Source of the DNA: Massilibacteroides vaginae
GTDB taxonomy: Bacteria; Bacteroidota; Bacteroidia; Bacteroidales; Tannerellaceae
Direction: 5' to 3'
Assembly (NCBI RefSeq): GCF_900178525.1
Contig: NZ_FXDJ01000006.1
Coordinates: 372,001 to 436,000, forward strand
DNA length: 64,000 bases
Part shown: positions 13,648 to 22,481 of the stretch, one piece after another
Position numbering within the stretch: position 1 is the stretch's first letter
Layout of the letters: every line of letters starts with the position of its first letter
Program-made: the position numbers and the translations under genes
Notes under the pieces: generated by a model
The model's input: only the letters and a program-made list of their open reading frames with translations
Told to the model about the DNA's origin: nothing
Databases searched by the model: none

Positions 13648-16600
13648 TTAGAAAGTGATGTTCAAACCAAGTGAATAAGTACGTGATAGTGGGTAGAAAC
13701 GTTTGTCGTCTACTCCCAGGTCGTTGCCGTCTTTCTTGTTTACAGAGCTGTTGATCATCGGAGACAATCCTGAATAGTTTGTAAATGTGTGCAGGTTGTT
13801 AACCGAAGCCGTCAAACGAATATTTTTGATTGTCTTACCCCAGTTCTTTACATCGAAATTATAACCGAACGAAACATAATCCAGATTCAGATAATCTCCC
13901 TTTTCCAACCAATAGTCGGTTACTGTGTTGTCCTTAATATTCATTGCAGGAGCATCCGGCAATACGTTGTAGGTTGGGAATGTATTCATATTCATGTAAG
14001 TCAACGACGTACCGTTATAGATCTTATGACCAAACGCTCCGTTCATTTGTAGTTGAACATCAAAACGTTTGTATCTGAAGTTTATGTTTGCTCCCAAGTA
14101 TACCTTCGGCATGGCTTGTCCGGCGATATAGCGGTCGTTACCATCATTAATATCAACCGTTCCGTCTTTATCCAAATCTTCTACCTGATAGGTGTAGCTA
14201 CCTAACCCGTCATTGATCAAACCTCTTGAATGTGGCAAATAGAATACACCTAAAGGTTGTCCTACCATCTGATAAGTTACTCCGGTATTACCGCCGATAA
14301 AACCGGCACCGTTGATGCTAACCAAACGCATATATTCGGAAGTAGACAAATCTTGTCCCATATAGGTACCGCTTAATGAACGGATTTCATTCTTTTGATA
14401 TGAACCGTTTACGCCGATTTTTAAATCTATATCTTTTGAACGGATCGCATCAAAGTTTAATGCAACCTCAACCCCGTCGTTACCCATTTCACCTAAATTC
14501 GCCAACAATTTGTCATACAGGAACGGAGGAACCGGAACAGCATATTCATACAACAATCCGGTAGTACGTGAAACGTAGTAGTCAACCGAACCACTCAAGC
14601 GATTCTCGAATAAACCGAAGTCAACCCCCACATCAAACATTTTTTTCTTTTCCCATTTCAAATCAGGGTTTGCATTACGTGCATAACCATAAGTTACGGT
14701 TTGTTGTCCGTTTACAGTTGTAATACCTGTCGGTTGCATCAACGAAAGAGAATTGTAAGGAGAGATTGCATCCTGATTACCTGTCAGACCATAACCAACC
14801 CTCAATTTGATATTGGTAATTTGATCAACATCCTTCAGGAATCCTTCATTACTAACCACCCATGCGGCAGATGCGGAAGGGAAAAATCCCCATTTGTTAT
14901 TGTCTCCCAATTTGGAAGAGGCATCCGTACGTAAATTTACCGTAGCGATATAACGATTATCGAACATATAGTTCAAACGAGCCATAAACGACGCGATATT
15001 ATATGAATTAGCATAAGAAGACACATCTCCATATTTCACGTTTGCTCCTGCTTTCAGGTTGTTGAATCCGAAGTAGTTTGTGCCAAAACCTCTGGCATTA
15101 GCTTCAAATCCGTTATACTCATACTTTTGACCTTCCATCAATCCCAAAGCATCAAAATGATGTTTGTCGAATTCTTTCTTGTAAGTAAGTGTGATGTTAC
15201 CCATCAGGATATTACTTTTCTCTTCTTTCTGGAGAGCTTTACCTCCACCTTCACGAATACCGGCTTTGACATTATTAGGTGTATATACGGAGTTGTTTTT
15301 GTCGTTAAATGTATAAGAACCGAAAGCACTCAACATTAAATCATCTGTAAAGTTGTAAGATATCTTTCCGTGTACATTTATATAAGCGTTTTCTTCTTTA
15401 TCCTGAATAGTCAGACGCCCTAACGGGTTATCTATTTCGTTGGCATTCGGGTCTTCCGGCCAAGTTCCGTCCGCATTCTGTCCAATAGGGAAAGTAGGAT
15501 TAAATGATGCAGCCGAGTAGAATGTCTTTTGGTGATCGTTCACATAATGGTTGATCTTTTTAGAACCGAATATCCCGAATTCTATTTTCATCTTATCATC
15601 AAACATTTTCTGTGAAGCGTCTAATTTGGTCGTGTAGTTTTTCATATCACTTCCTTTTATCACTCCTTCGTTTGCAATTACACCTACAGAAGCACGATAA
15701 TTTGACTGTTCGTTACCGGCTCCAAAAGAAACACGGTGGTTTTGTGTAAAACCTGTACGTTGCATCTCTTCGATAAAGTTTGTATTCGCACCAAGGTCAA
15801 GCGCGTTGCCATAACCTCCTGCTTCAACCGCGGAACGATATCCTGCCGCATCCATCATTTCGATGTTTTTGTATACCGTTTCAACACCGAAAGTTCCATC
15901 ATAACTAAGACTTACCACACCGGCTTTACCTTTAGCGGTAGTAACTACAATTACGCCACTCGCTCCACGAGAACCGTACTGAGCTGTTTCAGAAGCATCT
16001 TTCAAAATAGTGAATGTTTCGATATCCTGAGGAGACAAGGCATTCAAAAGACCAAGATCACCAAACACACCATCGATAATAACCAACGGATCATTACCAC
16101 CTGAAAGCGATGTTGTACCACGCACACGGATAGAAGGTCCGGCAGCCGGATCTCCACCTGTTTTACTGATAACCACTCCCGCTACTTTACCTCTGATAGA
16201 CTCCAACGGGTTATTAACAATACCCACGTTCATGTCTTCTTTTTTCACACGTTCCACAGCACCCGAAATAGTTCGTTTGCTTCCTGTGGCATACCCAACA
16301 ACAACTACCTCTTCTAAAGCTTCCACATCTTCATTCAGTGTAATTTGGAATGATGTTTTATTGTCCACCGGGATTTCCTGTGTTATATACCCTATATAGG
16401 ATATAGATAGAATCGCACTGCCCGAAGTAGACAATGTAAAATTACCGTCAAAATCGGAAATAGTTCCGTTTGTCGTTCCTTTTTCAAGAACACTGGCTCC
16501 GATTATAGCTTCGCCATAAGCATCCTTAATATTACCATTGATTGTGTGATTTCCCTGCGATTGGGAAAACAAATTGGAATGAATACCAATTCCTAACATA

Positions 16601-16653
16601 AATAACAGGAATAGTCTTAGCCATCCCTTTTCTTTAACTTTTTTTCCGTTCAT
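13648..16653 (-). CDS. susC: SusC/RagA-family TonB-dependent transporter
   Basis: 1001 aa. Signal peptide (about 1-31), then a carboxypeptidase-regulatory-like beta domain (about 37-120, INGNIKDAYGEAIIGASV), the plug domain with the SusC signature (SPQDIETFTILKDASETAQYGSRGASGVI) and a 22-strand outer-membrane barrel ending in a terminal Phe (LGLNITF), as OMPs do. It imports malto-oligosaccharides through the outer membrane with SusD, powered by TonB/ExbBD. First gene of the six-gene minus-strand sus operon. The start at 16653 is fixed by the signal peptide. No susR-type regulator is adjacent. Confidence 0.95.
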   Translation of the reverse strand: MNGKKVKEKGWLRLFLLFMLGIGIHSNLFSQSQGNHTINGNIKDAYGEAIIGASVLEKGTTNGTISDFDGNFTLSTSGSAILSISYIGYITQEIPVDNKTSFQITLNEDVEALEEVVVVGYATGSKRTISGAVERVKKEDMNVGIVNNPLESIRGKVAGVVISKTGGDPAAGPSIRVRGTTSLSGGNDPLVIIDGVFGDLGLLNALSPQDIETFTILKDASETAQYGSRGASGVIVVTTAKGKAGVVSLSYDGTFGVETVYKNIEMMDAAGYRSAVEAGGYGNALDLGANTNFIEEMQRTGFTQNHRVSFGAGNEQSNYRASVGVIANEGVIKGSDMKNYTTKLDASQKMFDDKMKIEFGIFGSKKINHYVNDHQKTFYSAASFNPTFPIGQNADGTWPEDPNANEIDNPLGRLTIQDKEENAYINVHGKISYNFTDDLMLSAFGSYTFNDKNNSVYTPNNVKAGIREGGGKALQKEEKSNILMGNITLTYKKEFDKHHFDALGLMEGQKYEYNGFEANARGFGTNYFGFNNLKAGANVKYGDVSSYANSYNIASFMARLNYMFDNRYIATVNLRTDASSKLGDNNKWGFFPSASAAWVVSNEGFLKDVDQITNIKLRVGYGLTGNQDAISPYNSLSLMQPTGITTVNGQQTVTYGYARNANPDLKWEKKKMFDVGVDFGLFENRLSGSVDYYVSRTTGLLYEYAVPVPPFLYDKLLANLGEMGNDGVEVALNFDAIRSKDIDLKIGVNGSYQKNEIRSLSGTYMGQDLSTSEYMRLVSINGAGFIGGNTGVTYQMVGQPLGVFYLPHSRGLINDGLGSYTYQVEDLDKDGTVDINDGNDRYIAGQAMPKVYLGANINFRYKRFDVQLQMNGAFGHKIYNGTSLTYMNMNTFPTYNVLPDAPAMNIKDNTVTDYWLEKGDYLNLDYVSFGYNFDVKNWGKTIKNIRLTASVNNLHTFTNYSGLSPMINSSVNKKDGNDLGVDDKRFYPLSRTYSLGLNITF

Positions 16654-16739
16654 GGTGCGTTTATATTAAATTTAGGCTTTACTTCGATTAACAAGATTGA
16701 TAGAAGTACACCGATTATTTACACTTTCATAATACAGAA

Positions 16740-16747
16740 CAAAGATA
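16740..16747 (-). promoter_or_regulatory. Candidate -7 box of the sus operon promoter
   Basis: The minus strand reads TATCTTTG, a match to the Bacteroidota -7 consensus TAnnTTTG, about 87 nt before the susC start. No good TTTG -33 element is seen at the expected spacing, which would fit an activator-dependent promoter. Confidence 0.45.
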
Positions 16748-16950
16748 AAGACCATTATCCCCAATACTCTTGATGGGTAAATGAAAAGAGTAAATAAAAA
16801 CAAGCCGCCATAAATACTTATACAACTTATTATCACACGATTAAACACGTTCCACTGAACGTATAAAAGTAAAAAAACAGAAGTCTTTAAGGAGAATTAT
16901 CTGTAAATAAATGTTTCTTTTTTCGGAGATATGCCCCTAAAATGTAAAAA

Positions 16951-17060
16951 GGTCTGTACTAATTTCACAATTTGTACAGACCCGGGAAATCATATTCCAG
17001 TTGTTTCTGGAACAATAAATTTATGTTCGAATAGAGCGTATTTCACAATATGCCCTATTC
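16951..17060. promoter_or_regulatory. Array of three inverted repeats between the fimbrial locus and susC
   Basis: IR1 16951-16982: arms GGTCTGTAC/GTACAGACC with an inner AATT/AATT. IR2 16995-17012: TTCCAG/CTGGAA. IR3 17029-17060: GAATAG-a-GCGTATT/AATATGC-c-CTATTC. IR1 and IR3 share the core ATTTCACAAT at their tips. The array lies in the 557-bp gap upstream of the susC promoter and downstream of the fimbrial Mfa2-like gene. It may be terminators, an operator array or a small RNA. No gene is supported in this gap. Confidence 0.55.
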
Positions 17061-17210
17061 TTTTTGACTATTTGTTTTGTATAGAATCTATTAATATTTT
17101 TAGGAAGAATGAGCAAGGTGAAACTACTCCACCATATCGTGTCTCATTCATTTCTTTTTTTTCTTACTTATTATTTTTTACTGTTTACTCCTTTACAGAA
17201 TAGGTTTACC

Positions 17211-18215
17211 TTAATTTATTGTAACATATTTGTGAATCACATTCCAGTCGTTCACTTTTATAGTTAAACCTAAGTTTCCTGTAATAGGATCTCTCACAAA
17301 CTCCAGCAGGATTTTAAAATCATGCATAATACTAAAATCTACCGGTCGATCGGCTTTTTCTCCTTCAAGAATAAGCGCAACCAGATTATCTTCATAGAGA
17401 ATTTTACCCGTGTTGTCATCATATAGTTTGAGACGTGGGCGTCTGTCACGTGCAAGTTTCATGCAAGTCATTTCGGCATAATAATGCGTATTCTTGTTTT
17501 CAAACCGGGATGTATAATGTAGCTCCTCAGAGGAAGCAAATGTGTTGTCAAAGTTATAGCTGGCGTTGTTGTCTGTTACTACAGCACGATAGGAGCCATT
17601 GTCCATCTCAAGACCTCTCAGTTCAAAACGGAGGTTATTTGTATTTTTCAGCAGCAGAAGCGTATCCCGTACAATAACATCGTTTTCTTCTGCTCGTGTT
17701 GTTGAGGGTTCTACAAATTCTTTATCTCTAATAGTAGAGAAGAATAAGGGATGCGGAATCACAGAAACGGTATCGTTAACCGCACCTTCATAAAGCAATT
17801 TAATATCCTGAAAAGAGGTTACACCCTGTTCAAGCGTTGAATGATCGTATTTATAGCAGCCATCTGCATTTCCCCAGGCAAAAAAATTGTAAATACCTGA
17901 AAGAAGAGAAATTTCCACTTCATAATTCTCATCTCCTAAACGTGGAGAATGGTCGGTTACGGATTTAACGAAAAATCCTTCGGCATCAAAGGCGTATACC
18001 GTCAGGCTTTTCAGCTCAGCGGGATCATACCCTTCGCCTTTTTCTTCATTATAAGGTGTATAGGTAAAAGAAAGATAATAAGAAAATGCAACCTCCTGAC
18101 CAGAAATAGGGGGATCCACCTCACACCCCGACAAGTCTTCTTTCACACACGAAAGCAAACCGACTACAAACAAACCAGTCACAAGCAGTTGTATAAAGGG
18201 AGGTTTTAATTTCAT
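17211..18215 (-). CDS. FimB/Mfa2-family fimbrial anchor-type lipoprotein
   Basis: 334 aa. Lipobox GLLSC (Cys23) followed by VKEDLSGCEVDPP, typical of the Mfa2/FimB family (N-terminal C-x-K-E-D-L and a nearby second Cys). Two transthyretin-like beta domains are expected; the FFAWGN and LTVYAFD segments are characteristic. Such proteins anchor FimA/Mfa1 fimbriae in the outer membrane and limit their length. It lies 90 bp downstream of a fimbrillin gene on the same strand, supporting the role. No other accessory tip subunits follow; the next gene downstream is susC. Confidence 0.82.
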   Translation of the reverse strand: MKLKPPFIQLLVTGLFVVGLLSCVKEDLSGCEVDPPISGQEVAFSYYLSFTYTPYNEEKGEGYDPAELKSLTVYAFDAEGFFVKSVTDHSPRLGDENYEVEISLLSGIYNFFAWGNADGCYKYDHSTLEQGVTSFQDIKLLYEGAVNDTVSVIPHPLFFSTIRDKEFVEPSTTRAEENDVIVRDTLLLLKNTNNLRFELRGLEMDNGSYRAVVTDNNASYNFDNTFASSEELHYTSRFENKNTHYYAEMTCMKLARDRRPRLKLYDDNTGKILYEDNLVALILEGEKADRPVDFSIMHDFKILLEFVRDPITGNLGLTIKVNDWNVIHKYVTIN

Positions 18216-18305
18216 TTTTTTTATTTTTTTGGTAAAGGAAGTCGAGTAGCAGAAGGGAAGTGAATACTTCTTACTCCCCGACTTCCAACTATCATTTTGT
18301 GCTTA

Positions 18306-19571
18306 TTAGCTTAATGTTTGATCGTTAAAAGATCCTTCCCAATCTTTCACCTTAACATCAAATTTGATACTACCATTCGATGTTGGAGGAATTGGAGTAA
18401 GAGGATCAGTTGGGATACCAATACCACCAAAACCGGTAATTGTAATTACATAGTACGTATTACGAACTACATCAAATTCGCCAGGATTCTTTTCAAGAGT
18501 AATTCCATAGTCACACAGTCCTTCTTTGTATTCGATTACGGTAGCACCCGGAGCAACCAAAGATGGATTATTAGTTTGAAAGTTTTGAGCTGCAGCTGCA
18601 CTTTCAAAAAATGCAACAGTTCCGTTAGCCATAGCCAAAATAGCAAAGGTGCCATTAGGGCTATATGTACCTGTTGTTCCTGATCCGTTTAAAACACTTG
18701 AAGGCACAAATTTACAACGCACACGTGCATAGGTTGCATCGTCAGCAGTGCTCTTTGCGATGTTTTCCATCACATAAAATGAGTTATTAACAGGACCGTT
18801 AGGATCTTTCACTACGTCATTAAATACATTAGCTATTGGAGGAACAAAAGCAATGAAAGGCGATTTCTGTCCGGTTGTAACAAGGTTGAATAAGGTATTC
18901 ACATTGTCTACACTATACTTCACGCTCGTCAGTGCGATAGTACCACCCGCAACACTAACCTCTGTTCCGGAAAGTGAGTGAACCACTGCTACTTTTGCAG
19001 CTAAACGTTCCAAATCAATAGGATTACCGTTATTCAATAATAATGGGGTAATAGCAGTGTTTGATACAGATACGTTCTCCGTAAGCACAGCAGATGCCAT
19101 AACAAATTTATCTGCTTCTGTAAGTCTTGCTAATGTTTCATTGTAAGTAGCACCAAGTGCATTCATCCCCTCAGCAACAATTTTATTTTTGATACTAGTA
19201 GAAATATTACCTACAAGAACTATTTTCTTGTTTGCCTCAGCAATTACTTCAATTGGTGTATTCAAAGTGTACTGATTAGTACCAGCAGGAAGTAAGTCTG
19301 TACCAACATTCAGATCTACAATTTTCTCAAGGTTTCCAGCTCCACTTCCACGGAAAACCAAAACAGATACGGTATTAAGTTTCGATTCGGCCGCAGTTTG
19401 AGTTGTTGTAACAGCACGCGTATTCAACTCTCCTGTTTTAATAGTTAATGCAATACTTCCTTTTGCACCATCCGGGTTAACAACCGGTTCTTCGGCATCA
19501 TTGCTGCAACTTGTAAAGGTAGAAGCTACAACAGCAAAGGCCAACATAGCGGATTTCAATTCTTTTTTCAT
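18306..19571 (-). CDS. FimA/Mfa1-family major fimbrillin precursor
   Basis: 421 aa. Lipobox FTSC (Cys22) followed by SNDAEEP. After a short linker comes ALTIKTGELNTRAV; in type V pili a protease cuts after an Arg in this region, opening a groove for donor-strand exchange, and Arg52 is the likely site. The body is Thr/Ser/Ala rich with the two-domain Mfa1/FimA pattern (VSVLVFRG, IVLVGN), and the C-terminus ends in VKVKDWEGSF as in Mfa1-type subunits. It forms the fimbrial shaft after lipid-anchored export. It precedes the Mfa2-like gene and follows a truncated DUF3575 gene. Confidence 0.85.
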   Translation of the reverse strand: MKKELKSAMLAFAVVASTFTSCSNDAEEPVVNPDGAKGSIALTIKTGELNTRAVTTTQTAAESKLNTVSVLVFRGSGAGNLEKIVDLNVGTDLLPAGTNQYTLNTPIEVIAEANKKIVLVGNISTSIKNKIVAEGMNALGATYNETLARLTEADKFVMASAVLTENVSVSNTAITPLLLNNGNPIDLERLAAKVAVVHSLSGTEVSVAGGTIALTSVKYSVDNVNTLFNLVTTGQKSPFIAFVPPIANVFNDVVKDPNGPVNNSFYVMENIAKSTADDATYARVRCKFVPSSVLNGSGTTGTYSPNGTFAILAMANGTVAFFESAAAAQNFQTNNPSLVAPGATVIEYKEGLCDYGITLEKNPGEFDVVRNTYYVITITGFGGIGIPTDPLTPIPPTSNGSIKFDVKVKDWEGSFNDQTLS

Positions 19572-19690
19572 TTGTTAGATTAATTTAATTAATAATAGAA
19601 ACACTTATTTTTGTAAAAAAAATATCAAACTGTAATACTTGCGCGTAATGCATAATCCTTTATATAGGAAAACATTTTAATTTGTGTAAA

Positions 19691-20023
19691 TCAAACTGAT
19701 TCCAAAACAAAAATTCCGCCTGCAACAAAACGGCCATTAAACGCATGAAAACCAATAGAAATCCCCTTAAACACCTGCTGTGTCAAATAACGAGCTTCAG
19801 GACGAATAACCCAATGCTTATTTTTTTTATTATAAGAAAATGTCCATGGGTTTAAAGACGCTGATAAATTCAACGAATATTGTTCTGACAGACCAACCTC
19901 ATCGACAAGGTTCAATGTAGTAGTAGCTATTTCAGCAACATTAATTTTTGCTGCAAAATCCTGCCCTTTTCCTTCAGTAATCAATAAACAATAAAATACA
20001 ATAAACAACATCTTTTTCATCAT
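19691..20023 (-). pseudogene. Truncated DUF3575 fimbrial-operon protein
   Basis: 110 aa from ATG 20023 (an in-frame ATG at 20056 lacks a signal peptide directly behind it). Signal peptide MMKKMLFIVFY..., then AAKINVAEIATTTLNL, LNLSASLNPWTF and HWVIRPEARY. These are hallmarks of DUF3575 proteins that usually head Bacteroidota fimbrial operons and are predicted outer-membrane beta-barrel proteins of roughly 180-200 aa. Here the frame stops soon after GFHAFNGRFVAGGIF, so about 70-90 residues of the barrel are missing and the 120 bp left before the fimbrillin gene cannot hold them. It is probably a decayed gene; expression of a short secreted form cannot be excluded. Confidence 0.65.
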
Positions 20024-20056
20024 GGCCTGGCTATAATATGATTCTGTCGCAGACAA

Positions 20057-20381
20057 ACATCTCTCAGGATATTATTAAAACTTATCACACTAAAAAAAAC
20101 AACTTCTTTTTTTATTCTCTCGCTCGTATATCCTTTTTTTGTCTTACGGTTAGTTTTTAATAAAAAAACATTTATTTGATATTGCAAAGATCATACGTTT
20201 ATCGCGTTTGATTATCATGATTTTTCGCCCTAGTTTTTAGATTATTGGCAAAAACATCAAAAAAAAACACTTGATTATCAAATATTTTTTTGACGAATAT
20301 TCATAGAAAAGGTTCAATACATTATTGTATAATGCCGAAATCAATTCTCAAAACAGCGACAAACGCAATTTAAACCGGCTT
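20057..20381. other. AT-rich gap upstream of the DUF3575/fimbrillin genes
   Basis: About 325 bp with no gene. It holds runs of T and A and a weak minus-strand GATCTTTG near 20184, close to but not matching TAnnTTTG. It is presumably the fimbrial promoter region; no clear operator was seen. Confidence 0.4.
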
Positions 20382-21260
20382 TTATTCTTTAAGACTTCTG
20401 TTTTTTCTTATTTTTCCGGGCGAAATCCCAAAATGAGTTTTACAAAATTCATTAAAATAACTGTCCGACTTAAAACCATGATTATCTATGATCTCTTTCA
20501 GACAGATATCAGTCATCGTCAGATCATAATATATTTTTTCTGCTTTTTTCTGTTTTATCCATTGGCGAGGCGTAGTGTTGAATGTTCTCTTAAATCTTTT
20601 CTCAAAACCAGAAATGGTATAATTCATAGATTCTGCCAACTCAGACACAGTCTTGTATTTTAAAGCATTTTCCTTGATTTGTTCGGAAAAAGACATATCA
20701 GAACTTATCAAATCTTTAAAGAACAATGCCTGCTGCTTATGATCATACAATTTACCTATTGCGAAAAGCAATTCATTTATTTTAATATCGAAAAAGTAAT
20801 TGCAGTTTAATTTCGAATCGATAAACGTTTTTAACAAGATTAAACTCGCTAATATCTCCGGCAATACAGGAAGCACGTATAACTGTGTTGAGTTTTCAAC
20901 CAACTCTTTCACATCCTTATTGCGTTCTAAATAATGTGTTAGTTTTACTAGCGGAAAACAATTACACAATTCCATTTTGACCCGTAATCGGAAAATATAA
21001 AAAACAGCATTGGTTTTAGACGTTACCCTAAGGTGCACTCCTAAACCAACATAAAACATCTCCGCCTCCTGAATAAAACACGGTTTTGTATTGTCGAAAC
21101 AAACTTCCACGCTACCTTCTGTTACAACAATAATTTTATTTGATGTTGTATCGATCAGGTATTTGTAATCTTTGTCTACCTCTATTTTTTCAACAATGTT
21201 TTTCTCTATTTGCCAATTATAGAGGCAGCTCTCTTTTTCTTTTTGTAATGTAATTTCCAT
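20382..21260 (-). CDS. AraC-family transcriptional regulator (fimbria-linked)
   Basis: 292 aa. The C-terminal ~95 residues contain the two AraC helix-turn-helix motifs: the first in KTVSELAESMNYTISGFEKRFKRTF, the second in LKEIIDNHGFKSDSYFNEFCKTHFGISPGKIRK. The N-terminal ~190 residues are a cupin-like sensing domain (a CFIQEAEMFYVGLGVHLRV-type strand pattern) with no recognisable ligand site. It lies upstream of, and on the same strand as, the truncated DUF3575 and fimbrillin genes. AraC regulators are often linked to FimA/Mfa loci in Bacteroidota, so control of this locus is likely but inferred. It is not a SusR-type protein. Confidence 0.85.
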   Translation of the reverse strand: MEITLQKEKESCLYNWQIEKNIVEKIEVDKDYKYLIDTTSNKIIVVTEGSVEVCFDNTKPCFIQEAEMFYVGLGVHLRVTSKTNAVFYIFRLRVKMELCNCFPLVKLTHYLERNKDVKELVENSTQLYVLPVLPEILASLILLKTFIDSKLNCNYFFDIKINELLFAIGKLYDHKQQALFFKDLISSDMSFSEQIKENALKYKTVSELAESMNYTISGFEKRFKRTFNTTPRQWIKQKKAEKIYYDLTMTDICLKEIIDNHGFKSDSYFNEFCKTHFGISPGKIRKNRSLKE

Positions 21261-21612
21261 AGAGTATATTAAATACAGCTAAAAATCATCAGGACTTGTT
21301 TTAAATAAAACGCATCACAAATCAAGACCAATCTTCTATTTAACATAGAAAAAAATAAGAATCCTGTTGATTATGAATATGTCAGGCTTTCTGGTCGTTA
21401 TTAATTATAAAATAGCAAGTCACGGTCTACTTACTATAAAATACATAGAGAATAAAACGGTTCTGTATTATTTAGCTTAGTAATGAAATAAAATCAATTT
21501 TGTCAATTGCAAATATCAAAATTAATCCCATTTTTACGTTATGTTTTTTCGCAAAAAAACAGCTATAAATCTCCTTCTTTGCTTTTTTTATGAAAAAACA
21601 AAGGTTTTTCCT
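21261..21612. other. Intergenic region between the AraC gene and the riboswitch
   Basis: About 350 bp, AT-rich. It contains the two divergent promoters but no supported gene; the 64-codon minus-strand open frame at 21472-21666 overlaps the riboswitch and the transporter start and looks random. Confidence 0.5.
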
Positions 21613-21620
21613 TAACTTTG
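21613..21620 (+). promoter_or_regulatory. -7 box of the queuosine-precursor transporter promoter
   Basis: TAACTTTG matches TAnnTTTG exactly. Initiation about 5-8 nt downstream would put the transcript start at the 5' edge of the preQ1-type aptamer (21626), leaving essentially only the aptamer as leader. The -33 element is poor. Confidence 0.6.
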
Positions 21621-21625
21621 CGCTC

Positions 21626-21657
21626 CGAGTGCTTGAACACCTCGTTAAAAACAAGTA
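21626..21657 (+). ncRNA. preQ1-I-type riboswitch
   Basis: A compact H-type pseudoknot can be drawn. P1 pairs CGAG (21626-21629) with CTCG (21641-21644). P2 pairs CTTG in the loop (21632-21635) with CAAG in the tail (21652-21655). The A-rich linker TTAAAAA crosses the groove. The loop ends in ACAC before the P1 3' strand, as in the B. subtilis queC aptamer, so C21640 is the likely ligand-pairing cytosine. The tail of P2 ends 5 nt before the ATG, so ligand binding would occlude ribosome access. The downstream gene is a YhhQ-type queuosine-precursor transporter, the expected target. Confidence 0.82.
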
Positions 21658-21660
21658 ATT

Positions 21661-22341
21661 ATGCAAACAAAAGTATCCGTACCCTTCATGCTGCTGGGCA
21701 TTCTGTTTAATGTATGCCTGCTCACATCAAATCTTTTAGAAACTAAAGTAGTTCAGCTCTTTGGCATTACAACAACTGCCGGACTGATCGTGTTCCCTAT
21801 CTCTTACATCATCAACGACTGTATTGCCGAGGTTTGGGGGTTTAAAAAAGCGCGTCTTATTATCTGGAGTGGATTCGCGTCCAATTTCCTGTTGATCGCT
21901 TTTGCCCAAATCGCTATCCTACTGCCTAACGCGCCATTTTGGGATGGCGAAGAGGGCTTCAATTTCGTATTCGGATTAGCCCCTCGAATTGCCGTAGCCA
22001 GCTTAATTGCTTTTCTGGCGGGTTCTTTCATCAATGCTTTTATTATGAGCAAAATGAAACTCGCCTCAAAAGGGAAAAACTTCTCCGCACGCGCCATCTT
22101 GTCTACACTGGCCGGCGAAAGTATCGATTCAATACTGTTTTTCCCCATCGCCTTTGCCGGACTTGTGCCTACCGATCAACTCTTTATCATGGTTGCCACG
22201 CAGGCTGTTCTCAAATCACTTTATGAAGTGATCATCCTGCCCATCACCATCCGCGTTGTAAAATACATAAAGAAAATAGAAGGCAGTGACGTGTACGACA
22301 AAAACATATCGTACAATCCACTTAAAATAAAAGACCTATAA
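21661..22341 (+). CDS. Queuosine precursor transporter, YhhQ/QPTR (ECF-like) family
   Basis: 226 aa integral inner-membrane protein with about six hydrophobic helices. Family signatures: LLTSNLLETKVVQLFG, INDCIAEVWGFKKAR (conserved N-D-x-x-A-E-V-W-G) and ARAILSTLAGESIDSILFFPIAF. YhhQ proteins import queuine, preQ0 or preQ1 for tRNA queuosine modification at GUN anticodons. The preQ1-I-type riboswitch immediately upstream (21626-21657) supports that ligand class and suggests repression by preQ1. It is a monocistronic plus-strand gene. Older databases may call it 'VUT family protein'. Confidence 0.9.
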   Translation: MQTKVSVPFMLLGILFNVCLLTSNLLETKVVQLFGITTTAGLIVFPISYIINDCIAEVWGFKKARLIIWSGFASNFLLIAFAQIAILLPNAPFWDGEEGFNFVFGLAPRIAVASLIAFLAGSFINAFIMSKMKLASKGKNFSARAILSTLAGESIDSILFFPIAFAGLVPTDQLFIMVATQAVLKSLYEVIILPITIRVVKYIKKIEGSDVYDKNISYNPLKIKDL

Positions 22342-22481
22342 TTAATCGGCATGATTTATGCTGATTCCTACAATAGTATAAAACCCACAAGGGAACAAAA
22401 CTATTAGAAAAATAATACTATATTTAGAAGCCTGTAGCGTTTGAATTAACAGGCGTAACGATAAATATCGAATCAAAAATC

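Noticed and set aside
16931-17203. 90-codon plus-strand open frame between susC and the fimbrial gene
   Set aside because: It runs through the three inverted repeats and has no plausible domain or start context.
20382-21260. AraC gene as the missing sus regulator
   Set aside because: It is not of the SusR type and sits upstream of the fimbrial genes on the same strand; linkage to the fimbrial locus is more likely.
22430-22460. Short inverted repeat GCCTGT/ACAGGC upstream of the DUF1080 gene
   Set aside because: Arms of only 6 bp, with no promoter relation visible; likely chance.
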